From Chitiniphilus shinanonensis DSM 23277 (GTDB lineage Bacteria; Pseudomonadota; Gammaproteobacteria; Burkholderiales; Chitinibacteraceae), in assembly GCF_000374805.1 (NCBI RefSeq), contig NZ_KB895361.1, positions 1 to 35,000 on the forward strand: a stretch of 35,000 nucleotides of DNA. The letters are read 5' to 3'. The position numbers and the translations under genes are program-made. This document shows, in pieces, positions 8,738-18,230 of the stretch. The notes beneath the pieces were generated by a model, which saw nothing but the letters and a program-made list of their open reading frames with translations, was not told the DNA's origin and made no database searches. Numbering within the stretch: the stretch's first letter is position 1; each line of letters opens with the position of its first letter.

Positions 8738-9629
8738 GGCGGCTGCCTCGCAGTTCGGAATAGAGATACGGCACCACGATGGCGGCCACGGTGGCCAGCA
8801 TCATCATGGCGGACGCCGCGCCAACACCCATCTGGCCACGGGTGAACGCCGAGGCGTACATGAAGGTGGCGGGTACGTCGGACGAGAAGCCAGGGCCGCC
8901 GCCGGTCAACGCCATGACCAGGTCGAAGCTCTTGATGGCGATGTGCGCCAGGATCATCAGCGTGGAGAAGAACACCGGACGCAGCGCCGGCAGCACGATG
9001 CGCCAGTAGATGCGCGGCAGGGTGGCGCCATCGATCTGCGCCGCCTTGATGATGGAATCGTCGATGCCGCGCAGGCCGGCAAGGAACAACGCCATGACGA
9101 AGCCGGACGATTGCCAGATGCCGGCGATCACCACCGTGTAGATCGACATGTCGGGGTTTACCAGCCAGTCGAAGGTGAAGCTGGTGAAGCCCCAGTCGTG
9201 TACCAGCTTTTCCAGCCCCAGCCCGGGATTGAGCATCCACTTCCAGGCGGTACCGGTGACGATGAAGGACAACGCCATCGGATACAGGTAGATGGTGCGC
9301 AATACGCCTTCGCCGCGGATCTTCTGGTCGAGGAAGACCGCGAGCAGGATGCCCATCGCCATGCCGCCACCGATGAACAGGCTGCCGAAGATGAAAAGGT
9401 TCTTCACCGCCACCCAGGCGCGCTCGTTGGCGAACAGCGTCTCGTACTGTGCCAGTCCGACCCATTCGTAGTTGGGCAGCAGGCGGGAGGCGGTGAAGGA
9501 CAGATAGCCATTCCAAGCGATGAAGCCGTAGATGAACACCAGCGTCAGCAGGAATGACGGGGCCAGAACCAGTCGCGGCAGCCAACGCTCCGCGAAACCG
9601 TACTGCGCCGGCCCATTGAATTGCGTCAT
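8730..9629 (-). CDS. gtsB: ABC sugar importer permease (MalF type)
   Basis: A 299-aa membrane permease of the MalF/UgpA kind, with a first membrane segment at ~20-42 and five more after it. The EAA loop is RGIDDSIIKAAQIDGATLPRIYWRIVLP at ~195-222. It lacks the extra periplasmic domain of enteric MalF and has the standard short form of glucose/sugar CUT1 systems. It follows the binding-protein gene by 113 bp, a gap containing a strong stem-loop, and overlaps gtsC by eight bases. Substrate is inferred as glucose or a related hexose. Confidence 0.92.
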   Translation of the reverse strand: MTQFNGPAQYGFAERWLPRLVLAPSFLLTLVFIYGFIAWNGYLSFTASRLLPNYEWVGLAQYETLFANERAWVAVKNLFIFGSLFIGGGMAMGILLAVFLDQKIRGEGVLRTIYLYPMALSFIVTGTAWKWMLNPGLGLEKLVHDWGFTSFTFDWLVNPDMSIYTVVIAGIWQSSGFVMALFLAGLRGIDDSIIKAAQIDGATLPRIYWRIVLPALRPVFFSTLMILAHIAIKSFDLVMALTGGGPGFSSDVPATFMYASAFTRGQMGVGAASAMMMLATVAAIVVPYLYSELRGSRHG

Positions 9630-9708
9630 GATCGTTTCTCCAGACGTTCCCGCAGGGCGCAGGAACCGGCGGCCGCCGTTGTGTCACGACGTGCCTCCGA
9701 TGAGAGGA

Positions 9709-9730
9709 GCCCGGCCGTGAGGGGCCGGGC
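9709..9730 (-). other. Stem-loop between gtsA and gtsB
   Basis: A perfect 8-bp GC inverted repeat (GCCCGGCC / GGCCGGGC) with a six-base loop lies 13 bp past the binding-protein stop, with no T-tract. Position and form resemble the stabilising hairpins found after binding-protein genes in sugar importer operons, which let more binding protein than permease be made. Confidence 0.55.
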
Positions 9731-9742
9731 GCTACAGCGGGA

Positions 9743-10987
9743 TTACTTGACCTTGGCAGCGGCGACGAGCTTGTCCGCGGCTTGCTTGGCGGTCATCTTG
9801 TCGTCGTTCCAGAACTGCGAGATCGCGTCGTAGTAGGCGCCCTGGGTGGCCGAATGCATGGCCATGCCGTGGGCGAACGACGGCAGCAGGGAGCCCTTCT
9901 TCGAGGTGGTCTGGAAATCCTTGGCCGATTGCTGGCCGCAGGCATCGAACTTGGACATGTCCATGCCCGCGCGGACCGGGATCGAGCCCTTGTTCAGGTT
10001 GAACACTTCCTGGAACTGGGTGCTCATCACGGCGGAGGCGAAGTCCTTCTCGCCCTTTTCCGCATCCTTGTTCGGCAGCTTGAACATGGCAAAGCTGTCG
10101 ATGTTGAAGGTGTAGTCCCCGGCGGTGCCCGGCGCCGGCAGGCACAGGAAGTCCTTGCCCGGCACCTTGCCGGCGGCGAGGAATTCGCCCTTGGCCCAGT
10201 CACCCATGAACTGCATCGCCGCCTTGCCGTTGATGACCATGGCGGTCGCCAGGTTCCATTCGCGGCCGGCGCTGTTCTTGTCGGTGTAGGGCTTGATGCG
10301 CTTGTAGGTTTCCAGCGACTTGATCATCGTCGGGCTCTTCAGCGCATTGGCATCGAGCTGGACGAAAGCCTTCTTGTAGAAGTCCGGACCGCCCACGGCC
10401 AGGGCGACGGTTTCGAACACGGTGGCGTCCTGCCACGGCTGGCCGCCATAGGCCACGGCCTGGATGCCGGCCTTCTTCAGCGCTTCGGCGGTGGCAAAGA
10501 ATTCATCCAGCGTATTCGGCGCCTTGGCGTTGGCCTTCTTCAGCAGCTCGGGGTTCACCCACAGCCAGTTCACGCGATGCACGTTCACCGGCACGGCCAC
10601 GTAGCTGCCCTTGTACTTCATCACGTTGGAGACCACTGGCGGCAGCAGCTTGTCCCAACCTTCCTTCTTGGCGACATCGTCGATCGATGCCAGCACGCCC
10701 TCTTCGCCCCATTCCTGGATGGCCGGGCCCTTGATCTGGGCGGCCGTGGGCGGGTTGCCGGAGACAACGCGCGTCTTCAGTGCGGTCATCGCGTTCTCGC
10801 CCGCGCCACCGGCGACCGCGAAGTCCTTCCACTTGTGCCCCTTGGCCTCGAGCATTTTCTTCAGTTCTGCGGCAGCCTTCGCTTCACCGCCGGAAGTCCA
10901 CCAGTGCAACACCTCCACTTCCGCGGCATTGGCCGCAAACGCGACCGCCATCGTGGCGGCACAGAGCGTTATACGCAAAGCTTGCAT
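9743..10987 (-). CDS. gtsA: Periplasmic sugar-binding protein of the ABC importer
   Basis: The solute-binding protein that delivers sugar to the GtsBC permease in the periplasm. It is 414 aa with a Sec signal peptide at ~1-21 (ends ANA). The mature protein opens VEVLHWWTSGGEAKAAAELKK, the signature of the glucose/mannose-binding branch of the family 1 extracellular binding proteins (GtsA of Pseudomonas). Many Lys-, Trp- and Gly-rich segments match that branch (GDWAKGEF, GQPWQDATVFE). It is the first gene of the operon, with the ATG preceded by AGGAG. Lying beside gap/eda/edd/zwf supports glucose as substrate, but the sequence alone does not prove it. Confidence 0.92.
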   Translation of the reverse strand: MQALRITLCAATMAVAFAANAAEVEVLHWWTSGGEAKAAAELKKMLEAKGHKWKDFAVAGGAGENAMTALKTRVVSGNPPTAAQIKGPAIQEWGEEGVLASIDDVAKKEGWDKLLPPVVSNVMKYKGSYVAVPVNVHRVNWLWVNPELLKKANAKAPNTLDEFFATAEALKKAGIQAVAYGGQPWQDATVFETVALAVGGPDFYKKAFVQLDANALKSPTMIKSLETYKRIKPYTDKNSAGREWNLATAMVINGKAAMQFMGDWAKGEFLAAGKVPGKDFLCLPAPGTAGDYTFNIDSFAMFKLPNKDAEKGEKDFASAVMSTQFQEVFNLNKGSIPVRAGMDMSKFDACGQQSAKDFQTTSKKGSLLPSFAHGMAMHSATQGAYYDAISQFWNDDKMTAKQAADKLVAAAKVK

Positions 10988-11040
10988 TTGTTATATCTCC
11001 TAGGCACGAGCCGCCCCATGGCGGTGCTCGATGCACCAAC

Positions 11041-11120
11041 TGTAGTCACTCGCAATTGGCTACGGAATGAGGAGTGCTATGTAAGGCGATTGCTGTATTT
11101 GCGAATGATTGCGAATGACC
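11041..11120 (-). promoter_or_regulatory. Upstream region of the gts operon with GCGAATGA repeats
   Basis: Two copies of GCGAATGA lie in tandem at 11101-11108 and 11111-11118 (10-bp period, one helical turn), and a TCGCAAT element lies at 11050-11056. A weak promoter can be drawn on the minus strand (TTCGCA, 16 bp, TACATA), placing the repeats over or above the -35. They may be an activator or repressor site. No HexR palindrome is seen here. Confidence 0.35.
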
Positions 11121-11181
11121 GGATTGGCACACTGGCACGAGGAGGCGCAAGGCCAGAAAGGGATAAAAAAACAGAAATGAA

Positions 11182-11207
11182 AAAAGGGCAGCCGAAGCTG
11201 CCCTTTT
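11182..11207 (-). terminator. Terminator of the porin gene
   Basis: On the minus strand this is GGGCAGC-TTCG-GCTGCCC followed by six T: a seven-pair GC stem capped by a stable UUCG tetraloop. It lies 29 bp after the porin stop. Confidence 0.92.
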
Positions 11208-11235
11208 CAAGCACTAGTCAATTCAGATGAATTGA

Positions 11236-12312
11236 TTAGAAGCCGGTCCAGGTACCAACCAGAACGCGGGTGACGTTGTCGTCATCGCTGCCCAGGCCGT
11301 CCAGCTGCCAGCCGCCGAAGCGAGTAACATTGTCATCCAGCATTTGGTGACGGATCTGCAGGAAGGCAACCGAGTTCTTCGACAGGCTGTAGTCCCATTC
11401 GAAGGCGATTTGCTGGATCGACGAATCGTCGATATCGCTGAAGTCGGTCCAAATCTGGTAGCCCAGGTTCAGAGCGTGCTTGCCGAAGTTGTAACCACCA
11501 CGAACCAGCCATTGGTCGTTGTCGATCTTGCTGTCGGCCGAAACGAAGGCATTGCGCCATTCGTTGTGACGATACGCGCCGGTGATGTTGAAATCGCCGA
11601 ACACATAACGAGCACCGATCATGTAGGACGAAGCTTCGACGTCAGTGGCGTACTTGCTTTCGTCTTCCTTACCCCAGCCAGCAAACCCCGGAGCAACAGC
11701 TTCGGTACCGGAGGAGTAGCCTTCGGTGTGCATGTAGCCGCCGTTGATCGACAGGCCACCAACGCCGTAGTTGGCGGTGATTTCGTAGGAGTAGCCGTCA
11801 GCGCCAGCGGCGTTGTCAGCAGTACCGGTGCCCAGGTCGTATTGAGCAGCGAAATTGAAGCCGCTGAAGTCCGGGGAGAAGTAGCTGATGGCACGCGGGT
11901 ATTGAACTTGGTGAGCGCCAGCATCGGCCCACAGGTTACCTTGGCCCTTCCAGCCGTACGGCCAGTCTTGCATCAGGTAGAAGTTCGAGAATTGGTTACC
12001 GAAGCGAACCGAACCGAAGTCGCCCTTGTAGCCGATCCAGGCTTCACGTTGACCCCAGCTGTCGTAGCGATAGTCGGTAGCAACCTTTTGAGCCAGCTTC
12101 CATTCCAGGGTGGCACCGTTGTCCAGCTTGTCGCTGCCGGAAACGTTCACCACGATGGCGATTTCTTCCAGGAACTTGCCATCGCCATCGGCGTTTTGGT
12201 TGGTACGGTACATGAAGTCCATCTCGGCGGAGCCGCCGATGGTCACGTCAGCAAAAGCCGGGGCGGCAAATACGGCTGCGACGGAGGCAGCAACCAGAGC
12301 ACGCTTGAACAT
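11236..12312 (-). CDS. Outer-membrane porin (beta-proteobacterial general porin type)
   Basis: A 358-aa trimeric beta-barrel porin for diffusion of small solutes. The signal peptide is residues 1-21 (ends AFA), and the mature protein starts DVTIGGSAEMDFMYR, a first barrel strand. Alternating aromatic/polar strands continue throughout, with acidic loops, and the last residue is the Phe recognised by the BAM machinery. AGGAGA lies seven bases before the ATG. The weaker codon bias toward GC than in neighbours (many GAA, GTT, AAC codons) fits a very highly expressed gene. Its place between gap and the gts operon suggests a role in sugar entry; it is not an OprB-type sugar porin by sequence. Confidence 0.88.
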   Translation of the reverse strand: MFKRALVAASVAAVFAAPAFADVTIGGSAEMDFMYRTNQNADGDGKFLEEIAIVVNVSGSDKLDNGATLEWKLAQKVATDYRYDSWGQREAWIGYKGDFGSVRFGNQFSNFYLMQDWPYGWKGQGNLWADAGAHQVQYPRAISYFSPDFSGFNFAAQYDLGTGTADNAAGADGYSYEITANYGVGGLSINGGYMHTEGYSSGTEAVAPGFAGWGKEDESKYATDVEASSYMIGARYVFGDFNITGAYRHNEWRNAFVSADSKIDNDQWLVRGGYNFGKHALNLGYQIWTDFSDIDDSSIQQIAFEWDYSLSKNSVAFLQIRHQMLDDNVTRFGGWQLDGLGSDDDNVTRVLVGTWTGF

Positions 12313-12505
12313 TTATAGGTCTCCTGATTTAAGAGTTGGTTTTTACACCAGCTTGTAAGCGGTTAGGCCTTCTGTTCATTTCACATCCGGCTTTACCCTA
12401 GGGACGAAGAATAAAGAAGCCCCCAAGCACCCGCAAACCTGAAACATCTTCGACCCCGGGTTTGTCGCTTGTACGCAACAATCCACCGCTTATCTAAAAC
12501 GATGG
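12313..12505 (-). promoter_or_regulatory. Porin leader and upstream region
   Basis: About 190 bp separate the porin start from the gap terminator. On the minus strand there is a strong ribosome site (TCAGGAGACC) and, further up, a small TGGT...ACCA hairpin (about 12338-12352) around a TGTAAAAA sequence. I cannot fix a promoter with confidence. A long structured leader would be usual for an osmotically controlled porin. Confidence 0.35.
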
Positions 12506-12511
12506 CATGAA

Positions 12512-12537
12512 AAAACCGCCGGCTAAGCGGCGGTTTT
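12512..12537 (-). terminator. Terminator of gap
   Basis: On the minus strand, CCGCCG-CTTAGC-CGGCGG is followed by six T, 21 bp after the gap stop. A run of A on the other side makes it potentially bidirectional, but no plus-strand gene ends here. Confidence 0.9.
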
Positions 12538-12557
12538 ATTGGGTTTCGGCCCGGTTT

Positions 12558-13571
12558 TTACTTGGCGTTCCACAGTGCCTTGGTTGTGTCGAGCATGCGG
12601 TTGGAGAAGCCCCACTCGTTGTCGTACCACGACAGCACCTTCACCAGCGTGCCGTTCGAAACCTTGGTCTGCGATGCCTCGTAGGTGGACGACGCCGGGT
12701 CGTGGTTGAAGTCGTGCGACACCAGCGGCAGCTCGTTGTAGTTCAGGATGCCCTTCAGTTCACCTTCCGACGCTTCCTTCAGGATGGCGTGGATTTCTTC
12801 CTTGGTGGTCGGGCGGGAAGCGGTGAAGGTCAGGTCCACCAGCGATACGTTGATGGTCGGCACGCGCACGGCGAAGCCATCCAGCTTGCCGTTCAGTTCC
12901 GGCAGCACCAGGCCGACCGCGGCGGCGGCGCCGGTCTTGGTCGGGATCATCGACTGGGTGGCCGAACGGGCGCGACGCAGGTCGCTGTGGTACACGTCGG
13001 TCAGCACCTGGTCGTTGGTGTAGCTGTGCACGGTGGTCATCAGGCCGGAGACGATGCCCAGCTTGTCGTGCAGCGGCTTGACCAGCGGGGCCAGGCAGTT
13101 GGTGGTGCACGAGGCGTTGGAGATGACGGTGTCGGTCGCCTTCAGTACCTTGTGGTTCACGCCGTAGACGATGGTGGCGTCGACGTCGGCGCCGCCCGGA
13201 GCCGAGATGATGACCTTCTTGGCGCCAGCGGTCAGGTGAGCCGAAGCCTTTTCCTTGGTGGTGAACAGGCCGGTACATTCCATGACCACGTCCACGCCGA
13301 GATCCTTCCACGGCAGTTCGGCCGGGTTGCGCACGGCGCAGACCTTGATCTTGTCGCCGTTGACGACGATGTATTCGCCTTCCACCGAGACGGTGCCGTT
13401 GAAGCGGCCGTGCACGGTGTCGAACTGGGTCAGGTGGGCGTTGGTCTTGGCGTCGCCCAGGTCGTTGATGGCGACGATCTGGAATTCGTCGGTACGGCCC
13501 GATTCATACAGCGCGCGCAGAACGTTACGGCCGATACGGCCGTAGCCGTTGATTGCGATGCGGATTGCCAT
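12558..13571 (-). CDS. gap: Glyceraldehyde-3-phosphate dehydrogenase, type I
   Basis: Oxidises and phosphorylates glyceraldehyde-3-phosphate with NAD, taking the triose from the Eda reaction into lower glycolysis. The 337-aa protein has the dinucleotide fold INGYGRIGR (7-15), catalytic Cys155 in SNASCTTNC and His182. The acidic Asp37 after the second beta strand (INDLGD) points to NAD rather than NADP. The ATG at 13571 starts the conserved [15 protein letters not shown] and has AGGAG eight bases before it; an upstream in-frame ATG adds 24 residues with no family match. It is separated from eda by 140 bp, so it may have its own promoter. Confidence 0.97.
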   Translation of the reverse strand: MAIRIAINGYGRIGRNVLRALYESGRTDEFQIVAINDLGDAKTNAHLTQFDTVHGRFNGTVSVEGEYIVVNGDKIKVCAVRNPAELPWKDLGVDVVMECTGLFTTKEKASAHLTAGAKKVIISAPGGADVDATIVYGVNHKVLKATDTVISNASCTTNCLAPLVKPLHDKLGIVSGLMTTVHSYTNDQVLTDVYHSDLRRARSATQSMIPTKTGAAAAVGLVLPELNGKLDGFAVRVPTINVSLVDLTFTASRPTTKEEIHAILKEASEGELKGILNYNELPLVSHDFNHDPASSTYEASQTKVSNGTLVKVLSWYDNEWGFSNRMLDTTKALWNAK

Positions 13572-13711
13572 GTTAGTTGCTCCTGGAAGATCGATTCCAA
13601 AAAACCGTATTGAAAACTGCCGCGCAAGTATGACCACAGACAAGCTGCGTCATTTTGCGCGGCCGCAAAGCCTTACGCCACGGGCTTTGCCCAAGGCAAG
13701 AATCACTATTA

Positions 13712-14332
13712 TTAGCGGAAACCGGCGGCTTCGCGCGCCAAAGCAGTGATCGCGGCCCAATCGCCGGCGGCCAGCTTGTCCTTCGGTGCCAGCCAGGAAC
13801 CGCCGACGCAGCCGACATTGGGCAGGGCCAGCAACTTGGGCGCCGATTCGGGGGTCACGCCGCCAGTGGGACAGAACAGCACCTGCGGCAGCGGGCCGCC
13901 CAGCGCCTTCAGCATCCCCAGGCTGCCTGCCTGCTCGGCCGGGAACAGCTTGAGCGCGTCGAAGCCCAGTTCCATTGCGGCGATCACTTCCGACGGGGTC
14001 ATCACACCGGGCAGCAGCGGAATACCGGCTTCCTTGGCCGCCAGCGCCAGCTTCTCGGTCAGGCCCGGTGTCACGGCGAACTTGGCGCCGGCCGCCTTGG
14101 CCTGGGCAAACTGCTCGGGGCGCACCACGGTGCCCACGCCGACGATGGCTTCCGGCACGGATTCGGCAATCGCCTTGACGGCGGCCAGGCCGGCTTCGGT
14201 ACGCAACGTCACTTCCAGCACGCGGATACCGCCTTCCGCCAGGGCACGTGCCAGCGGCACGGCGTGTTCGATCTGATCGATCACCAGCACCGGCATCACC
14301 GGGCACGAACGCATGATTTCGCGGATTTGCAT
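13712..14332 (-). CDS. eda: KDPG aldolase (2-dehydro-3-deoxy-phosphogluconate aldolase)
   Basis: Splits KDPG into pyruvate and glyceraldehyde-3-phosphate, the second special step of the Entner-Doudoroff path. The 206-aa length matches the class I trimeric enzyme. Schiff-base Lys128 lies in FDALKLFPAE, catalytic Glu40 in VLEVTLRT with Arg44, and phosphate-binding segments are CPTGGV and GGSWLAP. The start at 14332 gives the normal N-terminus; an upstream in-frame ATG at 14380 adds 16 residues, but its DNA contains the ribosome site (AAGAAGAG) for the chosen start. It lies 90 bp after edd on the same strand and is probably co-transcribed. Confidence 0.96.
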   Translation of the reverse strand: MQIREIMRSCPVMPVLVIDQIEHAVPLARALAEGGIRVLEVTLRTEAGLAAVKAIAESVPEAIVGVGTVVRPEQFAQAKAAGAKFAVTPGLTEKLALAAKEAGIPLLPGVMTPSEVIAAMELGFDALKLFPAEQAGSLGMLKALGGPLPQVLFCPTGGVTPESAPKLLALPNVGCVGGSWLAPKDKLAAGDWAAITALAREAAGFR

Positions 14333-14422
14333 GTTTGACTCTTCTTGCAGATTGAATACAGCGGTCGGCGAACCGGCCACGCCTATGCCAGCTGACCGCC
14401 AGCCAATCGAATCACTGAATAA

Positions 14423-16246
14423 TTAATGCGCCAGACCGAGCGAGATCGCGCCCTCTTCCGCGCCGGTAGCCGCCGCACGGAACGACGCGAACAATTCGCG
14501 CCCCATACCGTGGCCGTTCCGGCTCAGATCGGCCGTCGCCACTTCGCGCGCAGCCCACTCGGCCGGGTCGACCTTGGCCTCGACCACACCGGCCTCGGCA
14601 TCCAGGCGCAGGATGTCGCCATTGCGCACCTTGCCCAGCGGGCCACCGGACACCACTTCCGGCGTCATGTGGATGGCGGACGGCACCTTGCCCGACGCAC
14701 CCGACATCCGGCCATCGGTCACCAGCGCCACCTTGAAGCCGCGATCCTGCAACACGCCCAGCGCCGGGGTGAGCTTGTGCAGTTCGGGCATGCCATTGGC
14801 GCGAGGCCCCTGGAAGCGCAGCACGGCGATGAAGTCCTTTTCCAGTTCGCCGCGCTTGAAGGCTTCGAGCACGTCGTCCTGGTCGTCGAACACGATGGCC
14901 GGCGCCTCGACCAGCCGATGTTCCGGCGCCACGGCGGAGATCTTGATCACCGAGCGGCCCAGGTTGCCCGCCAGCAGGCGCAAGCCACCATCGGCGCTGA
15001 ACGGCCGGGTGGCGGGACGCAGCACGTTGTCGTCGCCCGAAGCGCTCGGCGCCGGGCGCCAGACCGCCTTGCCCTCGGCCAGGAACGGCTCTTCGGCATA
15101 GTGACGCAGGCTCTGCCCGGCGTTGGTCAGCACATCCTCGTGCAGCAGACCGGCGTCGAGCAGTTCGCGGATCAGGTAGCCCATGCCGCCGGCCGCGTGG
15201 AAGTGGTTCACGTCCGCCGAGCCGTTGGGGTAGACCTTGGCCAGCAGCGGCACGATCTGCGACAGGTCGTCGAAATCGCTCCAGTCGATGACGATGCCGG
15301 CGGCGCGGGCGATGGCGATCAGGTGGATGGTGTGATTGGTCGAGCCGCCGGTCGCCAGCAGGCCGACGATGCCATTGACGATGGCGCGCTCATCGACCAC
15401 CTTGCCCACCGGGGTGTATTGACTGCCCAATGCGGTGATCGCCGCGGCGCGTTGCGCGGCGGCCACCGTCAGCGCGTCGCGCAGCGGGGTGTTGGGATTG
15501 ACGAAAGCGGCACCCGGCAGGTGCAGGCCCATCACTTCCATCAGCATCTGGTTGGAGTTGGCCGTACCGTAGAAGGTACAGGTGCCGGGGCCGTGGTAGC
15601 TGCCCTCTTCCGAGGCCAGCAATTCGTCGCGGTCGCACTTGCCTTCGGCGAAGCGCTGGCGCACGGCGGCCTTGTCCTTGTTGGAGATACCGGAGGTCAT
15701 CGGGCCGGCGGGAATGAACACCGCGGGCAGATGGCCGAATTGCAGCACGCCGATCAGCAGGCCGGGAATGATCTTGTCGCACACGCCCAGACAGACCACG
15801 CCATCGAACACGTTGTGCGACAACGCCACCGCGGTGCTCATGGCGATCACGTCGCGGCTGAACAGGCTGAGCTCCATGCCCGGCTGACCCTGGGTCACGC
15901 CGTCGCACATGGCGGGTGTGCCGCCGGCGAACTGGGCGGTTGCCCCGACCTGGCGCGCGGCTTCCTTGATCAGCGCCGGGAAGGTCTCCAGCGGCTGGTG
16001 GGCCGACAGCATATCGTTGTACGACGAGACGATGGCGATGTTGGGCTGGCGCATCTCGCGCAGCATCAGCTTGTCGCCGCCGGGCGCAGCGGCCCAGGCG
16101 TGCGCCTGGTTGGTACAGGCGAGGCCCTTGCGTACCGGCTCCTTCTGGGCGGCGGCCTCCAGACGTTGCAGATAGCGGCCGCGCGATTCCTTACTACGCG
16201 CTGCAATACGGGCCGTGATCTCGGCAAGGCGGGAATGGAGAGGCAT
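14423..16246 (-). CDS. edd: 6-phosphogluconate dehydratase
   Basis: Dehydrates 6-phosphogluconate to KDPG, the committing step of the Entner-Doudoroff path. At 607 aa it matches Edd rather than the shorter IlvD. The IlvD/Edd signatures are present: [11 protein letters not shown] with cluster ligand Cys156, [15 protein letters not shown] with Cys223, and the C-terminal [29 protein letters not shown] is at 113-124. The ATG at 16246 was chosen for the family N-terminus ([11 protein letters not shown]). A longer frame from 16297 crosses the HexR-controlled leader. The gene diverges from zwf across a 320-bp region with HexR-like boxes. Confidence 0.97.
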   Translation of the reverse strand: MPLHSRLAEITARIAARSKESRGRYLQRLEAAAQKEPVRKGLACTNQAHAWAAAPGGDKLMLREMRQPNIAIVSSYNDMLSAHQPLETFPALIKEAARQVGATAQFAGGTPAMCDGVTQGQPGMELSLFSRDVIAMSTAVALSHNVFDGVVCLGVCDKIIPGLLIGVLQFGHLPAVFIPAGPMTSGISNKDKAAVRQRFAEGKCDRDELLASEEGSYHGPGTCTFYGTANSNQMLMEVMGLHLPGAAFVNPNTPLRDALTVAAAQRAAAITALGSQYTPVGKVVDERAIVNGIVGLLATGGSTNHTIHLIAIARAAGIVIDWSDFDDLSQIVPLLAKVYPNGSADVNHFHAAGGMGYLIRELLDAGLLHEDVLTNAGQSLRHYAEEPFLAEGKAVWRPAPSASGDDNVLRPATRPFSADGGLRLLAGNLGRSVIKISAVAPEHRLVEAPAIVFDDQDDVLEAFKRGELEKDFIAVLRFQGPRANGMPELHKLTPALGVLQDRGFKVALVTDGRMSGASGKVPSAIHMTPEVVSGGPLGKVRNGDILRLDAEAGVVEAKVDPAEWAAREVATADLSRNGHGMGRELFASFRAAATGAEEGAISLGLAH

Positions 16247-16311
16247 GACGAACTCCAGAAGCAGGACGATGGAACCAGTAGCGACGAGCAATGACACTAC
16301 AAGAAGTAGAC

Positions 16312-16344
16312 CGTAGTTTTACTACAATGGCGTAACAACTTCAA
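16312..16344 (-). promoter_or_regulatory. edd promoter overlapped by a HexR-like operator
   Basis: On the minus strand, -35 TTGAAG (16344-16339), a 17-bp spacer and -10 TAAAAC (16321-16316). A perfect palindrome GTAGT-TTT-ACTAC at 16313-16325 covers the -10. With its flanks it matches the HexR consensus as I recall it from proteobacteria (TGTARTWWWAYTACA) at all but one position. Bound HexR would block polymerase here. Confidence 0.75.
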
Positions 16345-16460
16345 CCGGCATTTACCCGCCGCCACCGCGTGCTGCACCGCAACAAAATCCAGCATCGGCG
16401 CGGGTTCACGGGATTCGGATCGCCGCCAAGTCAATATTGGCGCGGCCCCAGGAGAAACCG

Positions 16461-16508
16461 TTTGCGCGGTTTTTTGTGTACGTAGTAAGATTACATAGTC
16501 TTACTACA
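16461..16508 (+). promoter_or_regulatory. zwf promoter region with a double HexR-like operator
   Basis: A 9-bp perfect inverted repeat, GTAGTAAGA (16482-16490) and TCTTACTAC (16499-16507), is separated by 8 bp. Within it two overlapping HexR-like boxes can be read: CGTAGTAAGATTACA (16481-16495) and, inverted, TGTAGTAAGACTATG (16508-16494). A tentative promoter is TTTGCG (16461-16466), 16 bp, TAGTAA (16483-16488), so the boxes cover the -10. zwf begins 58 bp further on. Confidence 0.7.
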
Positions 16509-16566
16509 TTCGGCAGCCCCGGCCTGGCCGGCATGCGGCTGGCTTCTCCCACGAGGAAGGATAGTC

Positions 16567-18018
16567 ATGACCCCTATCGAAGCATTCGACATGGTGCTGT
16601 TCGGCGGCACCGGCGACCTGGTGATGCGCAAGCTGTTGCCGGCGCTGTACCACCAGCATCAGGACGGCAATCTGCCCACCGCCGGTCGCATCATCTGCCT
16701 GGGCCGCAGCGTCGCCGACACCTCGGCCTATCTGTCCAAGGCCCACTCCCTGGCCCAGGGCTATCTGGGCAAGCACTACAACGATGCCGACTGGCAATCG
16801 TTCGCCGAGCGCATTTCCTACCTCAAGGTGGACGCCACCATCCCCGAGGAGTTCCAGGATCTGGCCGATGTGCTCAATGAATTCCCCAACCGGGTGCGCG
16901 TGTTCTATCTGTCCACCGCGCCCGACCTGTTCGCCCCGATCTCCAAGAGCCTGGCCGGCGTCGGCCTGAACCAGGGCAACGCCCGCGTGGTGCTGGAAAA
17001 GCCGCTGGGCCACGACCTGGAATCGTCGAACAAGATCAACGACGAAGTCGGCGAGCACTTCGAAGAACACCAGATCTACCGGATCGACCACTACCTGGGC
17101 AAGGAGCCGGTGCTGAACCTGATCGCGCTGCGCTTCGCCAACACGCTGCTGGAGCCGCTGTGGCGCCGCGAGTGGATCCGCGACGTGCAGATCACCGTGA
17201 CCGAACAGGTGGGCGTGGAGACCCGTGCCGACTTCTACGACAAGGCCGGCGCGCTGCGCGACATGATCCAGAACCACCTGTTGCAGCTGCTGACCATCGT
17301 CGCCATGGAGCCGCCGGCCAGCATCGACGCCGACGCGGTACGCGACGAAAAGCTGAAGATCCTGCGCGCCCTCAAGCCGCTGACTCCCGAGACCGTGCTC
17401 ACCAACGTGGTGCGCGGTCAGTATCGCGCCGGCGCCGTATCGGCCAAGCCGGTGCCGGGTTACCTGGAAGAGCCCGGCGTGCCGGCCAATTCCCGAACCG
17501 AGACCTTCGTCGCGCTCAAGGCCGAGATCCAGACCTGGCGTTGGGCCGGCGTGCCGTTCTTCCTGCGGACCGGCAAGCGGCTCCAGGAACGTCTGGCCGA
17601 GATCGTCATCAACTTCCGCGAAGCACCGCACTCCATCTTCGGCCGCAACACCACGCCGAACCGCCTGGTGATCCAGTTGCAGCCGGACGAATCGGTACGC
17701 CTGTACCTGATGGCCAAGGAGCCGGGCAATCAGTTCCGCCTGCGCCCGGTGCATCTGGACCTCGATTTCAAGGAATTCTTCGAGAGCCGCAGCCCGGAAG
17801 CCTACGAGCGCCTGTTGATGGACGTGATCCGCGGCGACCTGTCGCTGTTCGTGCGCCGCGATGAACAACGCGCCGCCTGGAAGTGGGTCGAGCCCATCCT
17901 CGAAGCCTGGGAAAACAGCCTGGACGCGCCCAAGCCGTACACCGCCGGCACCTGGGGCCCGGCCGCCTCTTCCGCCCTGCTGTCGCGCGAAGGCGTAAGC
18001 TGGCACGAAGAAGGCTGA
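16567..18018 (+). CDS. zwf: Glucose-6-phosphate dehydrogenase
   Basis: Oxidises glucose-6-phosphate to 6-phosphogluconolactone, making NAD(P)H and feeding the Entner-Doudoroff path. The 483-aa length is usual. The nucleotide loop GGTGDLVMRK is at 13-22, the EKPLGHD motif at 144-150, and the active-site signature RIDHYLGKE at 172-180, which carries the catalytic His and Lys. The start is the ATG at 16567 after GAGGAAGG. It is the first gene of zwf-pgl-hexR-pgi and diverges from edd. The 212-bp gap to pgl is GC-rich without other genes. Confidence 0.97.
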   Translation: MTPIEAFDMVLFGGTGDLVMRKLLPALYHQHQDGNLPTAGRIICLGRSVADTSAYLSKAHSLAQGYLGKHYNDADWQSFAERISYLKVDATIPEEFQDLADVLNEFPNRVRVFYLSTAPDLFAPISKSLAGVGLNQGNARVVLEKPLGHDLESSNKINDEVGEHFEEHQIYRIDHYLGKEPVLNLIALRFANTLLEPLWRREWIRDVQITVTEQVGVETRADFYDKAGALRDMIQNHLLQLLTIVAMEPPASIDADAVRDEKLKILRALKPLTPETVLTNVVRGQYRAGAVSAKPVPGYLEEPGVPANSRTETFVALKAEIQTWRWAGVPFFLRTGKRLQERLAEIVINFREAPHSIFGRNTTPNRLVIQLQPDESVRLYLMAKEPGNQFRLRPVHLDLDFKEFFESRSPEAYERLLMDVIRGDLSLFVRRDEQRAAWKWVEPILEAWENSLDAPKPYTAGTWGPAASSALLSREGVSWHEEG

Positions 18019-18230
18019 TCGCGCAGGCCGCCTTGCGCGGCCGCACCGCCTGGCATGCCCGTCCGATCCGGGCGGGCGTGCCGATCCAGCGTCCCGCCCA
18101 CCCTGCCGGACACGCCGGGATCGCCCCGCATCAGCAGCCACGCATCGCACAGACCGCCCGCTCTTCGCCACGTCACACGCGGCCACAGAGCGGCAAGCGG
18201 CAAGGTTTAGAGATACTTTGAGGGTTTCCG

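Noticed and set aside
13665-13690. GCAAAGCC / GGCTTTGC stem after eda considered as a terminator
   Set aside because: It has a 10-base loop and no T-run on the minus strand; too weak to call.
16296-16310. ACTACAAGAAGTAGA near the edd operator considered as another HexR box
   Set aside because: The half-sites face the wrong way compared with the GTAGT...ACTAC order of the operator.
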